From Erodium maritimum (lineage: Eukaryota > Streptophyta > Magnoliopsida > Geraniales > Geraniaceae), in contig OY997591.1 of NCBI GenBank assembly GCA_963921825.1, positions 34,059,825-34,123,824 on the forward strand: 64,000 nucleotides of DNA, in the 5' to 3' direction. A program made the position numbers and the translations under genes. Under the pieces are notes generated by a model that did no database searches, was not told the DNA's origin, and saw only the letters and a list, made by a program, of their open reading frames with translations. The number at the start of each line of letters is the position of its first letter. Position 1 is the stretch's first letter. Positions 22,318 through 32,499 of the stretch are shown one piece after another.

Positions 22318-25300
22318 ATGGTAAGTAATCCCTAACCATCTAATTTCCATTCCTTTGTATGCTTAGATAGCTTAGCTAGGTTTACTTGTTCTGTAGATAC
22401 ATTTAATTTCAGTCTGAAAGTATGCATTTAAAGGATTTGTATGCTTGGACGGTTCAGGGGATTTCTAGGTCGTAGTCTGTTCGGGGTCGACGTCTGGGAA
22501 TTATCTCCCCGAATGGATGGTTAGGTCGAAAAATTTAGACCGGTTCTGGTTAGCTGTCGGGAAATTATATCCCCCTTCTATGTGGTTCTATGTGTGTTAT
22601 TACATTTTTGCAGCTGAATTGTTTTGTGTAATTCCTTGTGTGTACCCTTCTAGGCAAGTTTGTCATCCTTAGATCCTAGGTCAAACTCATTTGATGAAGA
22701 AGTTGAAAGTGCTAGGAAAATTTCCTCCGAACAAGAAATTCCTAGTTTTGAGGGAGAAAGTTCCAGCTCAGAAAATGCAGAAGTAGTACAAATAGAGGTG
22801 CCTCCTTTTGAACCTGTGTTGGCCGAGAATGAACATTTTGACTGCAAGATTTCAGTCAAAAGTCATTTAGGGGCAACTTCCAAGTTCATCAAGGGAGAAC
22901 TTGAGAAGTTAAATGATGAAGAGGTCCACCTGAGAGAGCTGCGGAGATCTCCATTCGGGCATTTGTTGGACGTCCAACCGAATAGTGATAACTCTTGTCA
23001 AATTCCTTGGGCGTTGTTAGTTCGAGAAATTAAATTGGAGCGGTCGTCCGAGATTTGGTTTTTGGTCCAAGGTAGGCCAGTGAGATTATCTTTGAAGGAA
23101 TATTGTTTAATATCGGGGCTGAGGTGTGGAAATTTTCCAGAGGAAAAAGATTATAAAAAACAATTGAAGTCCAAAGTATTTTCCACCAAACACTTCCCGA
23201 CCCTAGAAGTTAGTATGGTGACCTTAGAGAAGAAATTGGCTGACTTGGTTGAGGAACAAATGGTTGTTAGGCCTCAGACGAAGCGTAATTGGGATATCAT
23301 TAAGGTGTGTTTGTTGTTGATGATCGGGGGAGTATTGATGCCATTGGACAGACGATACCATAAGTTGGATCGAGACTATTTGGAACTAGTAGATAACCTA
23401 AAGATGTTCTACACATACCCTTGGGGCAATCTATCCTTCAAGTATCTGCTGAAACAAATAAAATCAAAGAAGTTGAGAAGTAAAGCAACTGTGGCTCAGA
23501 AGAACCCAAAAAATGAGAGTAGTATGACGTATACCGGATTTATTCTTCCTCTAACGGTAAGTAGATATTCATTAATACCAAATAAATATCGTAGTATACA
23601 TGCTCTCTAATGATTTGTATCTTATGTCGTAGGTACTTGCATTTGAATGCATACCATCACTAGCAAGGAAGTTTGCAACAATTCGTCAAGATTTCTGCTC
23701 ATACTTACCTAGGATTTTGAAATGGAGGACACCGTGGAGTAGAAATCCCTCTTACAGTGTTGTTAAGGAAGCACTCTTACAAAGCACACCGGAGGTTAGG
23801 AATTTAGTTGCAACTCCACTTTTGAAATAGTTTTTAACATACTAATTTTATTTGTTTTTTGTGCTCAGGAAATAGTAAGTCTGTTGGTCCCCAATGAGGA
23901 AGAAAAGAAGCAGCCTTGGATGATAGAATTCCAAAACCTTGATGAAGAACATCCGAATCCGTTGCTGGACAACATGGTTGACAAGTTGGAGCAAGGCTAG
24001 GTAGTCTCATTTCCTCAGGATGAGACCGTCCATGTGGCAGCGCCAACCCCACCAGAGGTTGATACGTCACACCCACCGGCAGAGCCTCAGTCACATCCAC
24101 AGTCCGATGATGGACTTTCGAAGGCTGTCATGGAGCAAATTGAGGTGCTAAAGACACAATTCTTGGAACTGAAGGCTGATCTGGAAAGGTCGATGGAAGT
24201 GCAGAAGAAAGAATTTGATATGATCATGGATGCTCTGTCCATCAGGCATGATGCATTCAATCATGCATCAAACGACTTCCATCCACCTTCTGAAGCATCA
24301 ATTCCTGATCAGGACAACCAGAACAAGCACGATGACATGCACATGTTCGAGAATTTGACGGATGGGAATGTGAACCAAGACAACCAGGATGTGAACCAAG
24401 GACTGGCCGCTGGAGTTGAAGTTGAAGGGAACCGAGAAGAAGAAGAAGTAGTAGCTGTTATACCTGCCGTACCTACTGTACCTGCTGAAGAAGAAAAAGA
24501 AGAAGAGGAAAAAGAAGAAGAAGAAGAAGAAGAAGAAGAAGAAGAAGAAGAAGAAGAAGAAGAAGAAGAAGAAGAAGAAGAAGAAGAAGAAGAAGAAGAA
24601 GAAGAAGAAGAAGAAGAAGAAGAAGAAGAAAAAGAAAAAGAAGAAGAAGAAGTACCTGATGTACCTGTTGTGAACCAAGAAGAAGAAGATGAAGTGCCCA
24701 ATGTAGAAGAGGTCGTAAAAATTGGAATGGCCGTTGTAGAGGAAGTGGCCCAACGAGAAGAAGAACAAGAGGAAGAACAAGAGGCTGTTGTTGAGGAAGT
24801 GGCCCAACATGAAGAGATGGCTGCTGAAAATCTGGAAATGGAAAAGGATGTCCCCGTTGAAAAGAATGCCCCCGTTGAAAAGGATGTCCCTGTTGAAAAA
24901 GATGCCGGTGAAATGGAAATGCTGGATGTGAACCAAGAGATGGAGATGGAGATGGAGCTGCCTGCTGTGAGGGAAGCTCCAGTTACAAGAACAAGACGGA
25001 AGCGTCTCGCTGCCAAGATCACCCCAAAGAAGCCTGTCACAACAAAGAAGCATGTCGCAACAAACAAGCGGAAGAAAGAATCAAAGATTGAAGTGCCAAA
25101 ACCTGTTATACACAAAGATGACAGTGAAGCAACAAAGACCAAAAAGAGGAGACTTCTTGTCAATTTGGAGAAGTTGGACCCTCTTCTAAAACCTGATCCA
25201 TCCACAGCCCAGGTGTATGCGGATGCAAGAACACTACTGCGGATGAAGAACGTAGCCAAGGAAAAAATCCCACGTACACCTTACGGGGAGCTCGACCGGT

Positions 25301-26165
25301 ATTACTTCCACCTGTTAAGCCGGTGTCACGACAAGTTGACTGACAAGGTAAGGTGTAATTTTACTTATTATTTGCATTGTTTTCAATTTAATTTTATTAG
25401 GAATTTAATTCACTTTCATGTATACTGCAGCACATGGATGATGGGCTGTTGGGAATTAGAAAGCGGCAGGGGCGTTTCACTAAGCACTATGCACAAGATG
25501 CCGTGGTGTTGGACACAGCATTTGCTATTGCAATCAAGGAAGAGCACGTGAAATGCAGCAGGACTAATTTATGGAAAGTACCACAGTGCTTAATGGCGTA
25601 TGTTAGAGGTGATCGTCCGCTGCATGCTGGTAAGGCTTGGGGAGGGTGTGACAAAATATATTTTCCTGTGGAGCTGGACGAACAAGAGGCACATTGGGTT
25701 ATGGTCGTGGCGGACATATCTCGATGCATCCTTTTTGTGTATGATAGTGATACAGGAGTTGTTCCAGAAGCATCTGTCTTAGACGGCATGATGAAACATT
25801 TTTTGGAAATGATCCCACCCATGCTCATTGCTTCGAAGATGTTTCACGGGGAATTACTGAATTCGGGGACGAGTTGGACGTATGAAAGGGCATCGGGTGT
25901 GCCTCAACAAGAGCTGAAGTATGGGTGTGCATAAACATTTTTTATCTTCAAATTTATTTATAACTTAATATTTATTGTCACTAATTCGCTTTTATTGTGC
26001 AGAGGAGACTCAGTTGTGTATGCCATAAAGCACTGCAAGCTGCAGCTACAAGAAATTCCTATTGCTGATTATATGCAACAGTCTCAAGTCCCTATTTATC
26101 GATCGAAGATGTGTGTGGATGTAGCCAACAAGTTCGAGAAGCTACTTGATTACAAATATGAGTGA
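22318..26165 (+). pseudogene. Ulp1-like cysteine protease with DUF1985, six exons, one stop
   Basis: Consistent GT-AG exons: 22318-22320 (ATG alone), 22654-23556, 23633-23794, 23869-25347, 25431-25918 and 26003-26165. All phases agree, giving about 1065 codons. The start is MASLSSLDPR. Exon 2 holds the DUF1985 region (GRPVRLSLKEYCLISGLRC). Exon 4 has a Glu-run coiled or disordered linker and Lys-rich segments. Exons 5-6 form the Ulp1 (C48) fold: HW at 25692, catalytic-type Asp in VYDSD at 25743 and Gln in VPQQ. The nucleophile position (expected GDCG) reads GDSV, with Ser at 26010-26012. An in-frame TAG at 23998-24000 (about codon 400) ends the first half. The family removes SUMO or related conjugates; this copy is probably inactive. 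Confidence 0.8.
24489..24651 (+). repeat. (GAA)n microsatellite within Ulp1-like gene
   Basis: Nearly pure GAA triplets with a few AAA, coding for more than 40 consecutive Glu or Lys residues. The antisense frames give long poly-Phe and poly-Ser ORFs that are not genes. Confidence 0.95.
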
Positions 26166-26883
26166 ATATGGTTTTGGAGAAATTTTTAATTGATTACTAT
26201 TGGAAACATATTTGTTGGTTTAAGCTACTGGATTACAAATGATCAATGTTGAATGGATTATTAATGTGTATGACTAATGTGTTTGCTTAATGTGTTTGAT
26301 TAATGTGTTTGAGAAATGCTTGTTTGATTATAATCTGATTTTTGATTATAATCTACTCTGAATTTTTGTACCCTGAATTTTTATTATAACCTGATTTGAG
26401 TTGTTTGAATGGGTTATAATCAGATTCACAAAGGGAGATTAGGTCGGGTACACAGTCGAACCAGATCGGGATCCATTCCATCAAAAGATTTGTATCATTA
26501 ATGTCTACAATCATATAGATTTGCACAATTTATTTAGAAACACTAAGTCTGATTTATGGTTGAACCGTATTGTCTTGTCTTGTCTTGTCAAATTAATTAG
26601 TGGACTACACTTGTATTAATGGATGTATTGTGTAAATTATAAGGTCGAGGACCAGATCCAGGTGTCGATCTAGAAGATTATGGTCAGGTAGGGTTCTTGT
26701 TCGGGTCATGATGACATGTGTCAGTCCCCATTTAAGGGTGTATAGTGGGGTCTTGTCAAGTAAATTAGTTGAACCGACGAGTCTCTTCGAATTACTACTA
26801 ATATGTGCCTTTTTAATAACTTCTTAACCCTAAGTGTCATGTCTCTTCAATTTTTGTAATGATGAATTTCACTTTTTGAACCC

Positions 26884-26890
26884 TATTTAA
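26884..26890 (+). promoter_or_regulatory. TATA-like box of the Pro-rich/acidic ORF
   Basis: TATTTAA lies about 115 bp upstream of the ATG at 27004, in CCCTATTTAAGAGCC. It would give a leader of about 85 nt. It is separate from the Ulp1 gene, which ended at 26165. Confidence 0.45.
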
Positions 26891-27003
26891 GAGCCGATCT
26901 GGAACTCTTTCAATCCATTCTGGTTTTTACACCCTTAGAGCCTTCTGAACTTCTGAAATTTCTTGCTTTCTTTCGTTCCTTCCATCATCCTTTGATCGTC
27001 ATC

Positions 27004-27615
27004 ATGGCCCCTTCAGCACCACCACCACCACCACCAGCCCGTCAACCACCACCACCACCACCAGCACCAGCCCGTCAACCACCACCACCACTACGCCGCG
27101 GACCAGTACCACCACCACCACCGCCACCGCCGCCATCCCCAGATGCTCCTTGGTTCTTCGAGGACGCAGACTATTTCCAACCGGGGGAGGACTTCTCCTG
27201 GTCCGATGTGACCAGCATACACTCCTCTGACGAGGAAGTTGGGGATGAGGTCGGTTCCCGGAGATTGGGCTGGTCCGACTCTGACGACGAACTCCCGGAG
27301 GACGACCCGTTTTCCGGCGAAGACGAAGAGGGAGACCCCTTCGAAGACGAGAACCTCGCCGGTGAGGAGGAGGAGGAGGAGGAGGAGGAGGAGGACTCCG
27401 AGGAGGAAGAAGAGGAGGAAGAGGAAGAAGAGGAAGAGGAAGAGGAGGAAGACGACGACGAAGCCCTGGCCATGGACGAAGACGAAGACGACCTGGAGGA
27501 AGACGACCGGACCATGGAAGATGACGACCCGGAGGAAGATGACCTGACCATGGAAGACGACGACCCGGAGGAGGAAGACGACGAAGCCCTAGCCATGGAC
27601 GAAGATGACGTTTGA
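27004..27615 (+). CDS. Pro-rich/acidic low-complexity protein in MULE
   Basis: A 203-residue ORF from the ATG at 27004 (MAPSAPPPPPP), with ATG in an ATCATGG context. Residues 1-45 are nearly all Pro with Arg-Gln-Pro breaks. A short mixed segment follows (APWFFEDADYFQPGEDFSW, then SIHSSDEEVGDEVGSRR). The rest is a Glu/Asp tract with repeated LAMDEDE.D and TMEDDDPEED units. It has no known domain or membrane segment, and is predicted disordered and strongly acidic. It sits between the Ulp1-like gene and the mudrA remnant, with its own TATA-like box and no frame break. Mutator-like elements do capture genes, so this may be a captured or element-specific ORF. Function unknown. Confidence 0.5.
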   Translation: MAPSAPPPPPPARQPPPPPPAPARQPPPPLRRGPVPPPPPPPPPSPDAPWFFEDADYFQPGEDFSWSDVTSIHSSDEEVGDEVGSRRLGWSDSDDELPEDDPFSGEDEEGDPFEDENLAGEEEEEEEEEEDSEEEEEEEEEEEEEEEEEDDDEALAMDEDEDDLEEDDRTMEDDDPEEDDLTMEDDDPEEEDDEALAMDEDDV

Positions 27616-27694
27616 GAGAGCTGCGGCTCCAATGTTGATAACGTTGGAGAGAGTTGCGGATCCAATGGTGATGATGGTATGATGTAACCCACCC

Positions 27695-27830
27695 CCGCCG
27701 AGGACAAGAAGGAAGAAGAAGAAGGAAGAAGGAAGAAGGAAGAAGGAAGAAGGAAGAAGGAAGAAGAAGAAGAAGAAGGAAGAAGAAGAAGAAGAAGGAA
27801 GGAAGAAGAAGGAAGAAAGAAGAACAACCA
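27695..27830 (+). repeat. GGAAGAA/GAA purine repeat
   Basis: About 135 bp of almost pure purine, made of GGAAGAA and GAAGAA units, in the 3' region of the Pro-rich/acidic ORF. Antisense Ser-rich ORFs over it are artefacts. Confidence 0.9.
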
Positions 27831-28486
27831 GGATGTAGTTATGTTAGTTTGTTTTTTTGTTTGTTTTTTTAATCTAGTCAGACTTTGGATGGTTGACTTG
27901 CAACCATCCTTAAAAAGTTTGTTTTTTTGTTGATTTGACTGATATGCAGTCAAATCTGTTTTGGTGAAATAGTAATGAAGGTTTAATATCTATGTCTGAA
28001 ACTTGTACTCGTGTTTCTGAGTTTCTGCAATTTGGATCTCCATCTGCCTAACATCTGCAATCTGGAAAATTTATATTAGATCTAGCGTAATAATAATAGA
28101 TCTATAATGAATAATGCAGTTCATATTGTGTATATGGGACTTACTAGCCAATCTGGGAGTATAGTTTCAGTTCATTCAACCAGTCCGGGTAATATAGACC
28201 GATCATACTGCCAATCTGGGAAATATAGGCCGATCATACTGCCAATCTGGGATGTATTTAGGGTCGGGTCGGGTAACACAGAGAGCAAATTGTTCTTGTA
28301 CATAACTGATGATAGAGGTATAAAATCCATCTAGGGACAATCAAAATAGCAAAGTGTTCAACAAATTTATTAATGCTCTATGACAAACAAAAAACCACCA
28401 CAAAGTGTTCATAACTCCACAACGTCTTGAAAATACACTAATGTTCAAATTAAATAATGTTGAAATTAACAAAGTGTTCATGAGAA

Positions 28487-29191
28487 TTACATAACAGATG
28501 ACATGGAACATGTTGTCCTTGTATGACCAACTGTACCACATAGTCCAAATTTTCTTGGTGCCCGACGACGTGGCTCATCGGCGGATGGGATTCGGTTCAT
28601 TACTGGTCTACCGCGCTTCAATGTTAAATTTGGAGGAAGAACCTTCATAAACGGTTCGGAGCTATCAGAAAACCAATCTCGTTCAGCTGGAACAGGATAC
28701 AGGGTTTCAGAATACGCCCTTCTCCACATGTCGAGCGAGTAAAATTCGGAGCAGAACTGATGACAATCAATTTTCCTTAATTTGGCAGCTGCTATTGCAT
28801 GCACACAAGGCAATTTATCCAAGTCGAACACACGACATTCGCATCGCTTCTCAGATAAATTAACTATGGATACATGTTTCTTACCAGTAACTTGAAACTC
28901 CGACGCGTTGAGTTGTATCACACTCATTTTTTCAGCAACTCTTGTCCTTCCCCGAATGAGTTTTTCTACATGCTGAGTTAATGTTGTACCTGGAGGTATA
29001 CATGCAATTAGAAGGCGACGCTTGTTGAACCACTCAGAAACTTTCGCCTGCATATCATCAAGCAATGCAATGATTGGCCACTCTCTTGGAAACCAATCGA
29101 GTTTGATTCGACATCACACACTTCAGCCGGGTAAAAGTGCTCTACAAGATCATAATGTGTTTGTTCGTCTTCATGGTCCCTATATTCCATC

Positions 29192-29227
<36 letters not shown>

Positions 29228-29898
29228 CTGTATTGTTCTGAATACTCTTCTTCTTCCATATCATCCTAATCCGTATCCTCAAAAGAACTGTAGTGTTCTT
29301 CATACTCACGTTCGTATTGGTGTTCTTCATCATCCTCATACAAATCATCATCAAAACTTAACTGATGTGGAGTAGGATTTGACCTCGCTATTGGTGCATC
29401 AGTAGTACCCGTACTACCAGCTCGACGTGGGAGATAAACGCCTTGCCCACCTACACCACTTATCATATCAACAGACAATCTTGTATTTACTGGGGGAATA
29501 CACATGATGTTCCCAAAGTACTCAGCGGGGGGCGGAATTATTTCCATACCACGGGAAACTTTCTTACTGGCCTCCACACGCAATATGTTCTTTCGACTCC
29601 CAAGTCCATATTCAACAAGAAAACCCCAAACAGTTTCATCGTCTTCTAAAATAACAGGATCCATTGCTTGAATATCGATAGGCATGTCCGGTACTAAGTA
29701 ACTCACTTTAAGTTCCATTTCATTTTCATCCACACCGGTCTTCTCATATAGTTTATCCCATAAACTCTTCTTCAATGATGTATCCGACTCATCCAGAAGG
29801 ATATTCATCGACTTTGAGTTACGTGGTATCCACCTGTAATTCCCTTTCTCTTCCTTATATTCTCCACCATAAGAAGCATGTATAAGCGCTCGAACCAT
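28487..29898 (-). pseudogene. mudrA-type transposase, catalytic core deleted
   Basis: It starts at the ATG at 29898 (MVRALIHASYGGEYKEE), preceded on the minus strand by a plausible splice acceptor (TTGTTATAG). The N-terminal domain typical of plant MULE transposases runs to about 29270 (YRWIPRN, VSYLVPDMPIDIQAM, VWGFLVEYGLG). A TAG stop follows at about 29266, then an acidic stretch with an 11-residue Asp run coded by (CAT)n at 29190-29226. At about 29105 the frame joins WFPREWPIIALLDDMQAK, which belongs near the C-terminus of the family. A SWIM zinc finger follows (CECRVFDLDKLPCVHAIAA), then a zinc knuckle GLCGTVGHTRTTC that lacks its first Cys. The MULE DDE domain is absent, so it cannot catalyse transposition. 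Confidence 0.8.
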
Positions 29899-31062
29899 TC
29901 CTATAACAATTAGGAACATATAAAGTTAGAATTTACCATAATGGACTTCTACTAATATTTAAAAAGTTGTTTTCAAACAATTTAAAACCAAAAGGAATCT
30001 GTAAATAAATAAAGGACTTGTACAAATATTTTAAAACAAAACCAAAAAGGCCTCAGTTATTACAGATATGATGAGTAAATAACGGATTAGCACAACATTC
30101 TGTTACATTAAATACTGGATGGACACCCGAGTCTGGTTTACATAAAACCAGATCGACATGCCGACCTGATAAGACCTCATACCAGAACGTATAAAACTGA
30201 GAGGACTCTACGATCATTCAACCTCAAAATCGTGAAATGGAGTTCAATACAAGTTCGAAATATGATTCAAAACCATTCCATGACAATACGAACTAAGTTT
30301 ATACAAACATATTGCGAAAAATCTTCAAATTGTATGCATAAACTACAAATTAGCTCTTTCCCAATTACTTACCTCTACCTAGGGCTTTTCTGTGCAGGCT
30401 TCTTTGCCAATTAATTGAGCTACTTGGACGACCAATTGAAGAAGAAAAAACAGATAAGAGGACCAGTAATGGACGGGACAGAAGGAAACAGCGAGTAAAG
30501 GTGCAAAATGAGGATGAAGGAGAAGGAGCTGAACGAGAACCCGAGAACAAACCCCCAATTCAGCTGCCTCATCGTGCTGACGTGGATTTCGCGCCAAACT
30601 TCTTGCTGAGTGGGCGCTAACATGGACCACACTTGGCTGCTGACATGGATCAGATAAAAGGGTAGGTTTGGCAATAATGAATTGCCATAAATGAGAGGGC
30701 TACTTTAGTTAGAGATAAAAACTGAAGCTTACATAAGTAACACTTACAAAAAAAATAAGGCCCTTTTGGTAAAGAACCCGAAGATGAGGAGAGAGGGTGA
30801 AGAATGATTTTCTGTTAAAAAAATAATGAAGTATTAATTATAAATAATGAAAAAGAATTAAAAAAATATATTTTTTATTTTTTGAATTATATAAAAATAT
30901 ATTTTTTATAATAATTTTTGAAATAAAACTGATTTTTTTTTAATTATATAAAAACATGATTTTTAAAATATATAAAAAATATTTTTCTTTAAATATTTTT
31001 TGAAATAAATCTAAGTTTTATAAATATATAAAAATATGTTTTGTGTTTTTTTTTATAAATTT

Positions 31063-31331
31063 TCATTTTAACACCCTAACAATGGAGGGTATTATTGTCA
31101 TTTCACTTATTCTCAAGTTTTGACTTCAATGGCATGAGTTTGAAAAATTGAGTAATAGTTAGGGGTATTTTGGACATTTTACCTATTTTCGATGGAAAGT
31201 TAACAGAATCTCACGACTGGGTATGAAAATGAAATTAAAAGTTTGGTTAGGGTTTGAAAGTGTTAAAAATTTATGCCAGGGTATCAAAATGAAATTAAAT
31301 GTTTGGCAGGGTGTTAAAGTGAAATTTCCCC
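31063..31331 (-). repeat. right terminal inverted repeat of MULE
   Basis: Mirror of 20916-21186, ending in GTGAAATTTCCCC before the TAAAAACAA TSD copy. Internal matches include ACCCTAACAATGGAGGGTAT and TTATGCCAGGGTATC. Confidence 0.85.
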
Positions 31332-31340
31332 TAAAAACAA

Positions 31341-31985
31341 TGTTTAGTGTTGATCAATCTTCACTAATAAATTTTTTATATCGGGGTATCAAACTAGAGT
31401 TTAGTGTTGATAAAAAAACATGTGATGAGATGATAAAAACACATGTAATTTAATTATAAACATTGTGTTTAGTGTTGATAAAACTGGTGCTTAATGTTCA
31501 TAAAAAACATGTGATGATGTGATAAAAATCATGTTCGATTTTGGAAAATGAGGTGATAAAACTAGTGTTCAGTGTTGATAAACTCAGTGTATAGTGTTGA
31601 TAAACCCAGTGTATAGTGTTGATAAAAATTACCCAAACTTAACTTTTTTTTTAAATCAGCCTCGAAATAAGGGTGATAAACTAGAGTTTAGTGTTGATAA
31701 AAAAACATGTGATGGGATGATAAAAACACATGCAATTTAATGATAAACATAGTGTTTAATGGTGATAAAACTAGTGCTTAGTGTTCATAAAAAAACATGT
31801 GATGATGTGATAAAAATCATGTTCGATTTTGGAAAATGAGGTGATAAAACTAGTGTTCAGTGTTGATAAACCCAGTGTATAGTGTTGATAAACTCAGTGT
31901 ATAGTGTTAATAAACCCAGTGTATAATGTTGATAAAAATTACCCAGACTTAACTTTTTTTTTAAATCAGCACCGAAATAAAAAAA
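31341..31985 (+). repeat. GATAAA-motif array, copy 2
   Basis: Repeated AGTGTTGATAAAC.CAGTGTATAGTG units and AACATGTGATG.GATGATAAAAA units. The block 31380-31640 is repeated as 31680-31945 with few changes. It is part of the outer Mutator-type element. Confidence 0.8.
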
Positions 31986-32303
31986 AATTCGTGCTTCAAA
32001 ATATATTCATGACTGATCTTGATAGAAAGCCCTTGAAAAAACAAAACTAATGGCACAAGTTTGAAGCCAATTGGAGTTCAAACGAAACGGAAAAAATGAA
32101 ATTAGTGAATTGATAAAAAAAAATATGATGGTTTTACTAAAAAGCCCTTATCACTTACTAAAAAGTGCTGCTTTTTTGCCGTCAATAAGTCAACCGCTCA
32201 ATTGCATCACATCCATACATTCTTAAAATGAATGGATTGGATTGGTTCACACGACTTTTACGTTAAGGATTGATTTCTATTTGATTTTTCCTCTCACTGT
32301 TAT

Positions 32304-32499
32304 TATTAAAAAATGCACTTATATAGTGAAAATTAAAAAGAATGAAAGTGGAGGACTTTTTCTCGAGAAAATGTTTGGAAGAGAAAGAAGAGGAGAGTCA
32401 CGCGTGGATGAAAAAGCCGAACCAAAAGTTTTTGGAATACATAGCACTGAGAACTGGGAGAGACTTGGATAGAAAATTGCCGATACCCATTACTGAGCG
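32304..32499 (+). promoter_or_regulatory. proximal promoter and 5' UTR of G-gamma gene
   Basis: TATATA at 32320-32325 (CTTATATAGTG) lies 175-180 bp before the start codon, with a purine-rich leader. Only 16 bp separate it from the TSD of the transposon ending at 32293, so all sequence further upstream for 11.7 kb is transposon. Confidence 0.5.

Larger units (their letters stand above)
20916..31331. mobile_element. Mutator-like element with Ulp1-like gene (10.4 kb, Kaonashi-type)
   Basis: It is flanked by TAAAAACAA at 20907-20915 and 31332-31340, a perfect 9-bp TSD. The termini read GGGAAAATTTCACTTTAACA on the left and GGGGAAATTTCACTTTAACA on the reverse complement of the right, with inverted repeats of about 270 bp. 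Inside are three units: a Ulp1/DUF1985 gene (22318-26165 +), a Pro-rich/acidic ORF (27004-27615 +), and mudrA N- and C-terminal remnants without the catalytic core (28487-29898 -). MULEs that carry Ulp1-like genes are known in plants as Kaonashi elements. This copy has no transposase of its own and would need one in trans. Confidence 0.85.
20549..32293. mobile_element. Mutator-type TIR element with GATAAA array, copy 2 (outer, interrupted)
   Basis: The left end reads GAGGAGAAATC and the reverse complement of the right end reads GAGGAAAAATC. The flanks TCACTGTTAT at 20539-20548 and TCACTGTTAT at 32294-32303 form a perfect 10-bp TSD, which places the family with Mutator-like elements. The native sequence is 20549-20915 plus 31341-32293 (about 1.3 kb). 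The 10.4-kb element in between is a later insertion. The right end lies only 26 bp from the putative TATA box of the G-gamma gene. Confidence 0.85.

Noticed and set aside
23995..24020. Very small intron removing the TAG in the Ulp1-like gene
   Set aside because: GTAGTC...CCTCAG would be an 18-base intron, far below plant minimum; and the TAG lies just before it, so it would remain.
24298..25259. Long minus-strand ORFs of poly-Phe and poly-Ser
   Set aside because: Antisense shadows of the (GAA)n tract of the Ulp1-like gene.
27171..27953. 260-residue minus-strand Ser-rich ORF
   Set aside because: Antisense of acidic codon repeats and of the purine repeat.
29022..29375. ORF with a long His run
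   Set aside because: It is the + strand reading of the (CAT)n tract that encodes the Asp run of the mudrA remnant.
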